Assembly: GCA_963544155.1 (NCBI GenBank)
Contig: CAUUDW010000006.1
Span: 1 to 60,871 of the forward strand
From: Nanoperiomorbus sp963544155
GTDB taxonomy: Bacteria; Patescibacteriota; Saccharimonadia; Saccharimonadales; Saccharimonadaceae
DNA: 60,871 bases
Direction: 5' to 3'
Part shown: one piece after another, positions 24,867-34,219 of the stretch
Layout of the letters: each line of letters opens with the position of its first letter
How positions within the stretch are numbered: position 1 is the first letter of the stretch
Position numbers and translations under genes: made by a program
The notes under the pieces: model-generated
Databases searched by the model: none
Seen by the model: the letters and a program-made list of their open reading frames with translations, nothing else
What the model was told of the DNA's origin: nothing

Positions 24867-26780
24867 ATGATCATCCACCGTATCCACCACTTAGCTCGTC
24901 AGCTCACTTTTGTGCTGGCGGGAGTTCTGTGCTTTCTGTCGATCCCGGCAAGAGCATTCTCGGTAGAGACGATGATACCGACCGGTGGCTCGACCGGCGG
25001 TGGCACGCCGGTAGTGATCAAGGGTAAGGGCTTTATCAGAGAAGAGAGCGAGAAGTTCGTTGATGTAGCGGCGGGCGTCGAGCACGCTTTGCTCTTGTCG
25101 CAGAGTGGTCATATCTGGGCGGTCGGTAGTAATGCGTACGGTCAGTTGGGCAGCAGGAAAGTAATTGGCTATACAGTTCAGCCTGTCGATGTGACAGCCA
25201 AGCTGAACTTAGAGGCGAGCGATCGGGTCGAAGCGGTTACGGCCGGCGACTATAGTTCGTACGCTATTAGTCAGAAGCATCGGGTTTTTGCCTGGGGTCA
25301 CAATGATAGGGGTCAGCTGGGGCAAGGTGGCGAGAGTCGTCAAGATCGGAATCAGCCTGTCGAGATCACCGACAAATTCACTCTGCGTCAAGGTGATTTC
25401 ATTAGGTTTATTACTGCCGGCGCTAATACGGCTTATGCCCTGACCGACCAAGGCTATATCTACGTCTGGGGCGAGGTGCAAGATTATATTGATGGTGATA
25501 CTAATCGAAAGTACGCCGACAAGACTGCTCCGGTCGAGGCGGTTTGGCTGGGAGATAATATCAAGATGCTGGCAGCGGGTAACCGGTCGGCGATTAGTCT
25601 GGACAATGTTGGCAATCTGCAGACCTGGGGGCGTAATAATCACGGTGAGCTGGGGCGATCAAGGCGGGGTGAACCAAATAAGCTTGATCCGGCGATGTCG
25701 GCTTACTATATCAGCTCGCCGGGTACAGGCAGTATTCCGTCGCTTGGCGATGATACGGTGATCCAGGTTGCGGCCGGTGATGGCGTCATGGCAATCTTGA
25801 CTAAGAATGACAGGCTGTTTATCTGGGGCAACCATCAGACCGGTATGCTGGGGATTGGCGATGATAAAGCTAATCCGGCTGATCACAGCAGCGGTGATAA
25901 GCTCTCCAGTGTACCGATCGAGCTAACCAAGCGGTTCAAGGAGCTTCTAGAGAAAGACGATCGGATTAGCCGGATCAGTATCGGTAATTCTCATGTATTA
26001 GCTCTGTCGCAATACGGTAGAGTCTTTAGCTGGGGGTCTAATGACTATGGTCAGTTAGGTGATGGGTCAAATATTGGTCGGAATCGGATTAGCGAGATCA
26101 CTGACCGGTTTACGCTACCGACGAAACCGAACCGACCCGACGGGACTGAGGACAAGGTGACCATCCAGAAGGTACTGGCAGCCGGTGCCGGTGGCGGTCA
26201 GATAGCGAGCTACTCGTATGCGCTTGATTCTGAGGGCAACGTCTATGCCTGGGGCGGCTCGGCGAAAGGCCTGCCCGGTATTAACGTCCTGGCTAACACT
26301 AATCAGCCAAAGCTAATTAGCAACCGCCTAATTGCTAAAGTATCTAACGTCACGGCGATTCGCTTCGGCGATAAAGAGGTGGCGGATTATGAAGTGGGTG
26401 ATGATTTGATCAAGCTTTTAACGCCGGCCAGTGATCACTCCGGCGCTGTCGAAGTTACTCTAAGCGAGGATGAAGATCACGAGACTAAGTTGTCTCAGCT
26501 GTTCACTTACACTGATCCGGTTAATCCTGACGACGATAAAGACAAGGATAAGGGCGACGACAATGATCAGACCGGTGATAAAAACGACAACAAGGATAAA
26601 GATAAGTCCGGCGATAAAAGAGCTGATAATACTACCAGAAAACCTGCCGCCAGGAAATCAACTAGTGGCACCGGCTCGACCGGATCGAAGTATCGACTGG
26701 CTGCCCCGAATACCGGAGCAGTTAACGAGCTAAGACATATGGGGGCATGCCGGGTTTCACGCCGTCCTTGCATTGACTAG
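24867..26780 (+). CDS. Secreted RCC1-propeller protein inserted in an IPT/TIG domain
   Basis: ATG 24867 gives a 637-residue precursor with a signal peptide (MIIHRIHHLARQ, then LTFVLAGVLCFLSIPARA). The mature start VETMIPTGGSTGGGTPVVIKGKGF is the first half of an IPT/TIG domain (quoted in part). Six to seven RCC1 repeats follow (patterns such as IWAVGSNAYGQLG, VFAWGHNDRGQLG, VFSWGSNDYGQLG). After them comes the second half of a TIG domain (VTAIRFGDKEVADYEV...LTPASDHSGAVEVTL...FTY). A Lys/Asp linker and APNTGA precede the end, resembling a sortase-type motif but without the hydrophobic segment that should follow. It is probably a surface-exposed binding protein. Confidence 0.82.
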   Translation: MIIHRIHHLARQLTFVLAGVLCFLSIPARAFSVETMIPTGGSTGGGTPVVIKGKGFIREESEKFVDVAAGVEHALLLSQSGHIWAVGSNAYGQLGSRKVIGYTVQPVDVTAKLNLEASDRVEAVTAGDYSSYAISQKHRVFAWGHNDRGQLGQGGESRQDRNQPVEITDKFTLRQGDFIRFITAGANTAYALTDQGYIYVWGEVQDYIDGDTNRKYADKTAPVEAVWLGDNIKMLAAGNRSAISLDNVGNLQTWGRNNHGELGRSRRGEPNKLDPAMSAYYISSPGTGSIPSLGDDTVIQVAAGDGVMAILTKNDRLFIWGNHQTGMLGIGDDKANPADHSSGDKLSSVPIELTKRFKELLEKDDRISRISIGNSHVLALSQYGRVFSWGSNDYGQLGDGSNIGRNRISEITDRFTLPTKPNRPDGTEDKVTIQKVLAAGAGGGQIASYSYALDSEGNVYAWGGSAKGLPGINVLANTNQPKLISNRLIAKVSNVTAIRFGDKEVADYEVGDDLIKLLTPASDHSGAVEVTLSEDEDHETKLSQLFTYTDPVNPDDDKDKDKGDDNDQTGDKNDNKDKDKSGDKRADNTTRKPAARKSTSGTGSTGSKYRLAAPNTGAVNELRHMGACRVSRRPCID

Positions 26781-26800
26781 TTAACTGCTTGTGCTAAATT
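26773..26800 (+). promoter_or_regulatory. Promoter of the small membrane protein gene
   Basis: TTGACT (26773-26778), 16-base spacer, TAAATT (26795-26800) preceded by TGC. The -10 ends 6 bases before ATG 26807, so the transcript is leaderless. The -35 overlaps the end of the RCC1 gene. Confidence 0.6.
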
Positions 26801-26806
26801 AGATGT

Positions 26807-27073
26807 ATGGATGCCTTTCAAATACTAGTTCTGATCTTGTCGGTGTTTCTGGCGATATTCCTGGTGCTAGGCATCATTTTCTTAGTCTTGTCGATTCGGA
26901 TCTCTATCCAGATTAAGCGTATCACCGATAACGTCGAGGATGCCAGCGATAGCCTGCGTTCATTCTTCGCTACGCTTAATCGGTTGGCTAATCCGGCGAT
27001 AATTGCCAAGATTGTAGTAAAATATATCCGTAACCATCTTAGCGGTAAAAGGAGGAAAAAAGATGAGCAGTGA
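26807..27073 (+). CDS. Small single-pass membrane protein
   Basis: The 88-residue protein has one long hydrophobic segment (about residues 5-32), then an amphipathic helix (IKRITDNVEDASDSLRSFF) and a basic tail ending GKRRKKDEQ. It resembles DUF948-like proteins that often sit beside YtxH genes, as here: the next gene begins inside its last codons. Function unknown, perhaps envelope stress. Confidence 0.7.
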   Translation: MDAFQILVLILSVFLAIFLVLGIIFLVLSIRISIQIKRITDNVEDASDSLRSFFATLNRLANPAIIAKIVVKYIRNHLSGKRRKKDEQ

Positions 27074-27344
27074 CAAGAAATCATCAGGCGCAGGCAAGTT
27101 TGCCCTGGGGGCAGCTATCGGTACGGCCGTGGGTGTAGTAGCCGGTATCTTGACGGCACCAAAGTCAGGTAAAGAGACTCGACAGGATGTCGCTCGTAAA
27201 GCCCGAGAAGTCAAGAAGGCAGCCGGTGACAAGGCCGGTGAGGCTAAGGCTTTCGCCGGTGAAAAAGTGCGGGATGCTAAGAAGTTCTTCGGTCAGAAGA
27301 AAGAAGAGCTGGACGATAAGATTGATAGCAAGTTAGACGACTAG
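27063..27344 (+). CDS. YtxH-like protein
   Basis: The 93-residue protein has a glycine/alanine-rich hydrophobic segment (FALGAAIGTAVGVVAGILTAPKSG, residues about 13-36, given by position) followed by the SGKETR motif and a lysine/alanine-rich helix. This is the YtxH domain pattern, found in Gram-positive general stress proteins. AGGAGG precedes the ATG, inside the end of the upstream gene (11-base overlap). A terminator follows. Confidence 0.8.
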   Translation: MSSDKKSSGAGKFALGAAIGTAVGVVAGILTAPKSGKETRQDVARKAREVKKAAGDKAGEAKAFAGEKVRDAKKFFGQKKEELDDKIDSKLDD

Positions 27345-27365
27345 CAGCTACCGGCTAAGCTTAGG

Positions 27366-27395
27366 TAGACCCCGGAGAGGGGTCTATTCTTGTTG
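27366..27395 (+). terminator. Rho-independent terminator after the YtxH gene
   Basis: An 8-bp stem TAGACCCC/GGGGTCTA with loop GGAGA is followed by TTCTTGTT. It separates the small-protein pair from dnaE. Confidence 0.8.
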
Positions 27396-27435
27396 CTTCC
27401 GGAGGGCCGGCAGCACCACAAATTAAGCATTATTT

Positions 27436-27444
27436 TGCTATAAT
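27436..27444 (+). promoter_or_regulatory. Extended -10 of dnaE
   Basis: TGC-TATAAT ends 8 bases before the dnaE ATG (27453). The -35 region is not obvious. A leaderless transcript is predicted. Confidence 0.65.
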
Positions 27445-27452
27445 AATTAGCG

Positions 27453-30400
27453 ATGAGTCAGGAGGGAGTAAAGACGAAAAAGCAGGATGATCGGACTGAT
27501 GTACCGCCGATCTGCATTAGCCGTGAGGAAGCACGCAAGCACAAGTTTACCCCGAGTGACTTCGTCCATTTACACAACCATACCACTTACAGTGTGCTGG
27601 ACGGACTGACCAAGGTAGATGACCTCATCGGTAAAGTCAAAGAGTTTGGTATGGAGGCTGTGGCGGTAACCGACCACGGCACCATGGGCGGCGATCTGAC
27701 TTTTTATAAAAAGGCGAAGGCGGCAGGTGTCAAGCCGGTTCTCGGCATCGAAGTATATATGGCTACTCGAGGGCGCAAAGATCGTGATCCGGCAAAGGAC
27801 AAGCAGCGTTTCCATCTGACCATTCTGGCTATGAATAAGGCCGGCTGGCACAATATGATGCGGCTCTCCAGTCTAGCTAACCTGGAAGGAATGTACTACA
27901 AGCCGCGGATTGACCACGAGATCTTAGAGAAGTACAACGAAGGTCTAATCGTTCTATCAGGCTGTGCCAGCAGTGAGATTAGCTGCGCTCTAAAGACCGG
28001 TGATTATGACAGGGCGGTCGAGCTGGCGAAGTGGTATCGGGGGGTCTTTGGTGATCGTTTTTATTTAGAGATGCAGGATCATGGTCACCCGAAGAGCAAT
28101 ACTCACTGGGAGATTCAGAACCGGATTAACGAAGGGCTGAAGCGGATGAATCAGGAGCTGGGCATTCCTCTGGTAATTACCTGTGACGGGCACTACCTGA
28201 CCCACGATTGTCAGCAGGCACACGAGATCCTACTTTGCATCGGTACGGGCTCTTTCTTAAGCGACAAGAATCGCATGAGCCTGGCTGATTTTGAGCTGCA
28301 TTTGACTGACCCGAGAGATATCATCGACCACTGGGGCGACGAATGTCCGGAGGCTATCCTTAACACCAGGCTGGTTGCCGAGCGATGTAATGTCGATATT
28401 GAGCTGGGGCAAGTGCTGATCCCGAAGTATCCCTCTCTCCCGAAAGGTGATAGTGAGCACTCGTTCTTTCATAAGTTGGTTTATCAGGGTCTGCTGGTGC
28501 GTTATAACGGTGTGCCGCAGGCGGAAGCGGAGCGGCTGTCGGTTGAGCAGATTAAGCCGATGCTGTCAGACGAAGTGCGTCAGCGAGCCGAGCTGGAGCT
28601 AAGTGTGATCGGTTCGATGGGCTATGAGGGCTATTTTTTGATTGTCCAGGACTTTATTAACTGGGGTAAGTCGCAAGGCTATGTCTTTGGCCCGGGGCGG
28701 GGGTCGGCGGCGGGGTCAATCGTCTCGTACGCCGTCCGGATCACTGACCTTGACCCGCTGAAGTACAGTTTACTGTTTGAGCGCTTCCTTAATCCTGACC
28801 GCATTTCGATGCCGGATATCGATGTCGATATGCAGGATACTTGTCGGGACGATGTGATCGACTACTGTGCTGATAAATACGGGCGAGATCATGTCTGCAA
28901 TATCGTCACCTTCGGCACGATGGCCAGTCGCTCGGCGGTGCGTGATGTGGCTCGGGTGCTGGAAGTGCCGTATGTTGAGAGCGACCGCCTGTCAAAGCTG
29001 GTGCCGACCGGACCGCAGTCAGCTCATATCGGCACTCTGCGGGAGATCTTGCAGACCGACCCGGATATCAAACACGAGTATGAGACAAATCCCACGGCCA
29101 AGCGGGTTTATGACTTTGCCGCCCAGCTGGAGGGCACGATCAGAAGCCACGGTGTTCATGCTTGCGGTACTGTGATCGCCCCCGAGCCGCTGATTGATAT
29201 TATTCCGCTGGAGATGGCGCAGAAAGGCGTGATCACTACTCAGTTCTCGGCTCCCGAGGTTGAGGATATGGGGCTGCTGAAGATGGACTTTTTGGGGCTG
29301 TCCAACCTGACTATCATTGATAACTGTCTGCGGATCGTTCGCAAGGTCTATGGTGACAAGGTTGACCTCGATAACCTCCAGCTGGATGACGAGGAAGCCT
29401 ACAAACTTTTGCAACGAGGTGAAACGACGGGGGTCTTCCAGCTGGAGTCTGCCGGCATGAAGCGCTACCTTAAGGAGCTGAAGCCGACCTGTTTTGACGA
29501 TATTATTGCTATGGTAGCGTTATATCGTCCCGGTCCGATGCAGTTCATCGACTCGTTCATCGCTCGTAAGAACGGCAGAGAGCCGATTACCTATCCACAC
29601 CCAACCATGGAGGATCAGCTGAAAGAGACCTATGGTGTATTGGTCTATCAGGAGCAGTTCATGAATATCTCTAAGGCGGTCTGTGGCTTTACCGGCGGTG
29701 AGGCAGATACTCTGCGTAAGGCTGTGGCTAAGAAGAAAGCCGACCTGATGGCGAAGATCAAGCCTAAGTTTATCGATGGGGCGGTCAAGACTGTCGGTGT
29801 GGAGCGAGAGCTGATGGAGAAGTTCTGGTCGCAGCTGGAAGACTTCGCCAACTACTGCCTTAACAAGAGTCATGCTGCCTGTTATGCCCTGATTGCCTAC
29901 TGGACAGCCTATCTCAAGTCACATTATCAGGACGCCTTTATGGCAGCTCTGATGACCTCCGATTCGGGTGATACTGAGCGGCTAACCATCGAGATTTCCG
30001 AGTGTAATCGGATGGGGATAGACGTATTAAGGCCTGATATTAATGAGTCGTTCCAGGAGTTTGCTGTCGTTAAGGGGACGAATAACATTCGCTTCGGTCT
30101 AGCCGGGATCAAGAGTGTCGGTTCGACGGCGATCGATGACATCATCAAGCAGCGCAAGAAAGATGGGCTATTCACCTCGGTGGAGGACTTTGCTCGGCGA
30201 GTCAATAGTCGGGTCTGTAATCGCAAGGTCTACGAGTCGCTGATCAAAGCAGGAGCTTTCGACTGTTTTATTGATGATAGCGCTCCGGCCGGTACTTACT
30301 CCGGCTCACGAGCCGACCTGCTCTTTAATCTGGATAGCATCATTGCTTTTGCTCAGAAGTCGCAGAAAGAAGCCGACTCAGGTCAGGGTAACCTGATTAG

Positions 30401-31292
30401 CATGCTGGAGGGTGATACTAAGGGTGTAGTATCCAGCTTGGAATTGAGCGCAGCACCCAAACAAACTGACGCTAAGGAGCAGCTTAATTGGGAGCGGGAG
30501 CTGCTTGGTCTGTACCTGTCGGCTCATCCGCTGGACGCCTATGATGACTTTCTGAACGAAAAGACGAACCCGACTAACTCGCTTAGCTCCGACCAAGATG
30601 GCGGTCTGGCGACGGTCGGCGGGCTGGTCAGCAAGAATCGGACTCTAGTGACCAAGGCCGGCTCGAAGATGGCATTTCTAACTATCGAGGATAAGTTTGG
30701 CGAGATAGAGGTGGTGGTCTTTCCTAAGACTTTTGAGGCTAATATGCCGGCGACGATCAACCCCAGTGATGTGGTCTTGATCAAAGGTCGGATCAGCGGT
30801 AAAGATAAAGAGGGTAACCGTCTACCCGACCCATCTCTGGTAGCTGATTCGATTCAAATCGTCACTGATGATGTGCTGAGCGCCTATCAGTCGACCGGTG
30901 TGCCGATGAGCGAAGTCAAGGCCGCTCCGGCTAGGTCAAGACGTGGTAGCAGTCGTCAGTATCAGGCGAAGCAGGTGGCAGAGAGCGGGCGAAAATATCA
31001 TTCGGTAGCGACCAGAGCCAGCTCACCCGCCACTGATATGTCGCTCTATGATATCGTTGAGGCAGACAAGCCGAAAGTGATGTATATCCATATTAAAGAT
31101 CCTACTGACGGCAAGAAACTGGTGGCGATGAGAGAAAAGGTTGATCAGTATCAAGGCGAAGATCAGGTTATCTTAGTGCTGGGTGAGTCCAAGAAGAACG
31201 CCGTGCGTATGCCGGTGCGTACTTCGGCTTGTGCTGAGCTGGAATCAGCGGTCGGGTCGATCTTCGGTGCTGATTGTGTGGCTATTCGTTAG
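27453..31292 (+). CDS. dnaE: DNA polymerase III alpha subunit
   Basis: The 1279-residue replicative polymerase is longer than the E. coli one (1160). An N-terminal PHP domain is visible (FVHLHNHTTYSVLDG, VAVTDHGTMGG) with metal-ligand histidines kept. The catalytic aspartates lie in PDIDVDMQD (about 454-461). GPGRGSAAGSIVSYA, RPGPMQFIDSF and NKSHAACYALIAYW are typical alpha-subunit blocks. An OB-fold (TVGGLVSKNRTLVTKAGSKM) lies near 1060. The region after it, rich in Ser and Arg and then YDIVEADKPKVMYIHI, probably ends with a tau-binding-like domain. It is a single gene with its own promoter. Confidence 0.96.
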   Translation: MSQEGVKTKKQDDRTDVPPICISREEARKHKFTPSDFVHLHNHTTYSVLDGLTKVDDLIGKVKEFGMEAVAVTDHGTMGGDLTFYKKAKAAGVKPVLGIEVYMATRGRKDRDPAKDKQRFHLTILAMNKAGWHNMMRLSSLANLEGMYYKPRIDHEILEKYNEGLIVLSGCASSEISCALKTGDYDRAVELAKWYRGVFGDRFYLEMQDHGHPKSNTHWEIQNRINEGLKRMNQELGIPLVITCDGHYLTHDCQQAHEILLCIGTGSFLSDKNRMSLADFELHLTDPRDIIDHWGDECPEAILNTRLVAERCNVDIELGQVLIPKYPSLPKGDSEHSFFHKLVYQGLLVRYNGVPQAEAERLSVEQIKPMLSDEVRQRAELELSVIGSMGYEGYFLIVQDFINWGKSQGYVFGPGRGSAAGSIVSYAVRITDLDPLKYSLLFERFLNPDRISMPDIDVDMQDTCRDDVIDYCADKYGRDHVCNIVTFGTMASRSAVRDVARVLEVPYVESDRLSKLVPTGPQSAHIGTLREILQTDPDIKHEYETNPTAKRVYDFAAQLEGTIRSHGVHACGTVIAPEPLIDIIPLEMAQKGVITTQFSAPEVEDMGLLKMDFLGLSNLTIIDNCLRIVRKVYGDKVDLDNLQLDDEEAYKLLQRGETTGVFQLESAGMKRYLKELKPTCFDDIIAMVALYRPGPMQFIDSFIARKNGREPITYPHPTMEDQLKETYGVLVYQEQFMNISKAVCGFTGGEADTLRKAVAKKKADLMAKIKPKFIDGAVKTVGVERELMEKFWSQLEDFANYCLNKSHAACYALIAYWTAYLKSHYQDAFMAALMTSDSGDTERLTIEISECNRMGIDVLRPDINESFQEFAVVKGTNNIRFGLAGIKSVGSTAIDDIIKQRKKDGLFTSVEDFARRVNSRVCNRKVYESLIKAGAFDCFIDDSAPAGTYSGSRADLLFNLDSIIAFAQKSQKEADSGQGNLISMLEGDTKGVVSSLELSAAPKQTDAKEQLNWERELLGLYLSAHPLDAYDDFLNEKTNPTNSLSSDQDGGLATVGGLVSKNRTLVTKAGSKMAFLTIEDKFGEIEVVVFPKTFEANMPATINPSDVVLIKGRISGKDKEGNRLPDPSLVADSIQIVTDDVLSAYQSTGVPMSEVKAAPARSRRGSSRQYQAKQVAESGRKYHSVATRASSPATDMSLYDIVEADKPKVMYIHIKDPTDGKKLVAMREKVDQYQGEDQVILVLGESKKNAVRMPVRTSACAELESAVGSIFGADCVAIR

Positions 31293-31344
31293 GGGTAATT
31301 ATCACGACACAATATGCTAGGGCTTAAAGTCCCAGGCTTCATTC

Positions 31345-31373
31345 TTGCGGATAGATAAAGTTTGTCGTATAAT
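31345..31373 (+). promoter_or_regulatory. Promoter of the sigma-4/HARE-HTH gene
   Basis: TTGCGG (31345-31350), a 17-base spacer and TATAAT (31368-31373). The leader is about 60 bases long and ends with AAGGAG, so this gene, unlike many neighbours, uses a leadered mRNA. Confidence 0.65.
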
Positions 31374-31439
31374 TGCAACTGAAATAAGGTGAAAAACAAG
31401 TGAAATAAATTACTCAGCTGATGCGGAAAGGAGAGATTG

Positions 31440-32507
31440 GTGGTCAAATCGCTTGATACCAGGGCAGAATTGACTGAGGCTGTCCAGTCGATCGTGTCAT
31501 TTATAGAGCGGCCTCGAGAGGCGGATATTGTTACACGGCGTTATGGGATCAAGGGCGAGCAAGAAACGCTAGAGCAAGTCGGTGAGACGATGCATATCAC
31601 CAGAGAACGGGTGCGTCAGATCGAGAAGGCGACCATGATCCGGATCAAGCTGTGGCTGGAGAAAGGGTCTTGTCAGGCATTTAATGTGGCGGAGATGGAT
31701 ATCGTCAAGTCGCTACACGAGATGGGGCGAGCCGCCAAGGTCGGTGACTTAGCTGAGGCGGTGATGGGCGACTCCGAGAGACAAAGTCGAGCCTACGTCA
31801 TGTTCTTAGCCGAGCTTAGCGGCAAGATGCTACCGACTACGGAGAATGATAAATACCACGCCGGGGTGGTATTGACAAGCGACAAGGATGATCGCAGCGT
31901 TAAGGCAAGGATTGATGAGATTATCAAGGTACTCAAGGATAAGAAAGAGCCGGCTACCCTGGACGAACTATTTAAGTTAATTGGCAGTGGCTACGAGCAT
32001 CCTAAGGAAATCGGAGCGATCGCTCGGCTGAGTAAGCAGGTGGCTAACCTGGACGATAAATGGGGCCTAGCCAAATGGGCCTCAGTCAACCCGCGGACCA
32101 TTAGAGATAAGGTATATATTGTCCTTAAAGATTGTAAGAAGCCGATGCATTATAGTGAGATTGCCCAGCTAATCCGAGACCGAGGGCTTAATCGCAACAA
32201 CTCCACCGACCCGGCAATTCACAACGAACTGATCAAGGACGATCGTTTCGTGCTGGTGGGGCGAGGTATTTACGCTCTGGCTGAATATGGCTATAAGAAG
32301 GGCTCAATCACCGATGTGATCACCGAGGTTCTTCGTCAGCATGGTCCGATGTATCGAGACGATATCGTCCGGGAGGTGCTCAAGGCTCGTCAAGTCCGAG
32401 AGACTACTATCTTGCTCAACCTACAGAGCCGACCGCAGTTTAAGCGAGTCGATAAGAATAAATATGCTCTAGCTGAAGAAGTAGAGACGAGCCAGGCTAA
32501 GTCCTAG
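31440..32507 (+). CDS. Sigma-70 region 4 plus HARE-HTH DNA-binding protein
   Basis: I choose GTG 31440, six bases after AAGGAG; a TTG at 31437 is too close to it. The 355-residue protein has a sigma region 4-like helix-turn-helix (EETLEQVGETMHITRERVRQIEKAT, about 38-63, cited in part) that in sigma factors contacts the -35 box. No region 2 is present, so it is not a full sigma factor. The rest holds repeated winged-helix units with the pattern of HARE-HTH/RpoE delta-like domains (KKPMHYSEIAQLIRDRG, HGPMYRDDIVREVL). It may be a transcription regulator that works on RNA polymerase. Similar fusions are known in CPR genomes. Confidence 0.78.
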   Translation: MVKSLDTRAELTEAVQSIVSFIERPREADIVTRRYGIKGEQETLEQVGETMHITRERVRQIEKATMIRIKLWLEKGSCQAFNVAEMDIVKSLHEMGRAAKVGDLAEAVMGDSERQSRAYVMFLAELSGKMLPTTENDKYHAGVVLTSDKDDRSVKARIDEIIKVLKDKKEPATLDELFKLIGSGYEHPKEIGAIARLSKQVANLDDKWGLAKWASVNPRTIRDKVYIVLKDCKKPMHYSEIAQLIRDRGLNRNNSTDPAIHNELIKDDRFVLVGRGIYALAEYGYKKGSITDVITEVLRQHGPMYRDDIVREVLKARQVRETTILLNLQSRPQFKRVDKNKYALAEEVETSQAKS

Positions 32508-32621
32508 GCCGGGTGATATCTGCCGATAGTCGATTTTGCCTGTGAACATAATTAACTTACCTTGACGAATGAGCTAGCTTATTACGCTGTCAAGATTTGA
32601 CATACATATCGCCCTTCCCCG

Positions 32622-32656
32622 CCCTTTGCTTCCGAGCAAGGGACATTTTCTTTTTA
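32622..32656 (+). terminator. Terminator-like hairpin left of the ATPase island
   Basis: CCCTT-T-GCT/AGCAAGGG with loop TCCG and a T-rich run after it (ATTTTCTTTTT). A nearly identical copy ends the gene at 34312-34866. About 60 bases before both copies, or before the gene between, lies TACCTTGACGAA and TTGACA. The left copy looks like promoter and terminator without a gene. Confidence 0.65.
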
Positions 32657-32659
32657 GGG

Positions 32660-32699
32660 TAACTCCGGATTTTTCCTGAGTTTGACTCCGTGTTTTGCC
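32660..32699 (+). repeat. 40-bp direct repeat, left copy
   Basis: The 40 bases starting TAACTCCGGATTTTTCCTGA and ending ACTCCGTGTTTTGCC are identical to 34059-34098. The first half folds as an imperfect hairpin (AACTCCGGA/TCCTGAGTT around TTTT). The two copies flank the minus-strand ATPase gene. Confidence 0.9.
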
Positions 32700-32725
32700 G
32701 GGTACTAGGAATCTTGGACTATGAG

Positions 32726-34009
32726 CTAATTCTTTAGACAGCCAATCGGGACGATATAGATGCCGTCGTCTTGACGGTAGGCGTAGTTGGTGGTAGCCGT
32801 CAAAATCATTAGGAATGACGGCTGGCGCATGACTTCAGTATCAACGCTATCGACGAATCGCCGTAGTGATCTCGAGCCTTCGCTGATGGAGGTCTCGTCT
32901 GACCCGAGTTTAATCTCAATGGCTCCCCATTTGCCATCCGGTAGATGAATGATAGCATCGCACTCTCGGCCGGCTTTATCTCGATAATAATATAGACGAC
33001 CATCTAAGCTTTCGGCATAAATCTTCAGGTCACGTAACGCCATAGACTCAAAGACCAGCCCAAATGTCCGATAGTCCAGGCGCAGGTCATTCTCCGAAGC
33101 AAGCAATGCTGCTACCACTAGTGACGGGTCGGTAAAGTTTCGTTTCCAGCCTGATCTAATGGTAGTCTTGCTTCTGAGCTGTGGCGACCAGGGCTCAACG
33201 TCATCAAGAATATGTAGGCGATTCAGTGTCTCCAAATATGACGATAATGTCTTATCGCTGATTGTTTCGCCGGTGCCGATGACATCATTTATAATAGTCT
33301 GCCCGGTTACCGGTGAGGCGATGTTGCGAGCTAGGCTTCGTATGACGGCTCTCATCTTGGGAGTGGAGAAGGAGATGTCGTTGTCTAAGTCGGTCATCGA
33401 CTCGTTAGTTAGGATGATCTCCAAGTAGTCACGAGCTAATTTGCCGGCGTTGGTCGGATTACGCTTGACGCTAGCCGGCCAGCCACCACGGGTGCAGAGT
33501 CGGGCGATGTCCTCCGGTGTCAATCCGGCTTCTCCGGTGATATTTTCATTACCGTGAAAAAGGTTTTTTAGTGAGACAGCACCATTGGACTCGCCGGATT
33601 CGTAGAGACTCATGGGGCGCATGATTAGTCGGACTATGCGCCCGGCGCCGGAGTGGGCGGGCTTGCTAACTTTAGGTGTGGATGAGCCGGTCAAGATATA
33701 TTGTCCGGTCAGCCCGGTCTTGTCAACATCGTAGCGGATAGCATCCCAGATAGCGGGCGTATCTTGCCACTCATCAATCAGACGGGGCTTGTCGCCACTA
33801 AGTAGGATACCGGGGTCTGACTTGGCGATAGCCTTGTTGTTCTCGGCGGTAGTAGGGTTCTGCATCTCGATGAAACTGCTAGCTACCTGGCGGGCTGTGG
33901 TTGACTTGCCACACCATTTACAGCCCTCCAACGATACGGCGCCATAAAGCTCCAGGTTTTCCTTTAATACGCTGTCCATTAGTCGGGGGATATAATCGCT
34001 ATCTTTCAT
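32726..34009 (-). CDS. AAA ATPase with DUF4143 domain
   Basis: The 427-residue protein has Walker A GCKWCGKST (about 29-37), a Walker B region PRLIDEWQD (about 75-83) and a sensor-like YILTGSS. The C-terminal part (VFESMALRDLKIYAESLDG..., then GRECDAIIHLPDGKWGAIEIKLG) is the DUF4143 region, which has a nuclease-like fold in some predictions. Such ATPases are frequent in mobile and accessory regions of many bacteria and archaea, and their function is unknown. It lies between exact 40-bp direct repeats, which suggests that it was gained as a unit. Confidence 0.85.
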   Translation of the reverse strand: MKDSDYIPRLMDSVLKENLELYGAVSLEGCKWCGKSTTARQVASSFIEMQNPTTAENNKAIAKSDPGILLSGDKPRLIDEWQDTPAIWDAIRYDVDKTGLTGQYILTGSSTPKVSKPAHSGAGRIVRLIMRPMSLYESGESNGAVSLKNLFHGNENITGEAGLTPEDIARLCTRGGWPASVKRNPTNAGKLARDYLEIILTNESMTDLDNDISFSTPKMRAVIRSLARNIASPVTGQTIINDVIGTGETISDKTLSSYLETLNRLHILDDVEPWSPQLRSKTTIRSGWKRNFTDPSLVVAALLASENDLRLDYRTFGLVFESMALRDLKIYAESLDGRLYYYRDKAGRECDAIIHLPDGKWGAIEIKLGSDETSISEGSRSLRRFVDSVDTEVMRQPSFLMILTATTNYAYRQDDGIYIVPIGCLKN

Positions 34010-34058
34010 CTCTTCCTATCCTTATTGTATCACAGGTGGTGTTTCTGTATCACCCCTG

Positions 34059-34098
34059 TAACTCCGGATTTTTCCTGAGTTTGACTCCGTGTTTTGCC
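34059..34098 (+). repeat. 40-bp direct repeat, right copy
   Basis: This copy is identical over 40 bases to 32660-32699 and lies about 50 bases upstream of the ATPase start (minus strand). Next to it, 34021-34058 holds two GTGATACA copies on the minus strand, near a TACAAT box that may be the ATPase promoter. Between this repeat and the gene at 34312 lies an AT-rich palindromic stretch (TATATATAGCTATATA, near 34143-34158). Confidence 0.9.
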
Positions 34099-34219
34099 TG
34101 ATATGGTGTAAAACGATTCAGGTTGATAAGGGTGGTAATCGCTATATATAGCTATATATTCATAACGGTATCTCCGACCTGTTTACCTTGACGAAATAAG
34201 CTTTCGATCACGCTAACAC

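Noticed and set aside
32660..34098. Insertion sequence around the DUF4143 ATPase
   Set aside because: The flanking 40-bp repeats are direct, the gene has no transposase motif, and no terminal inverted repeats or short target duplication could be seen.
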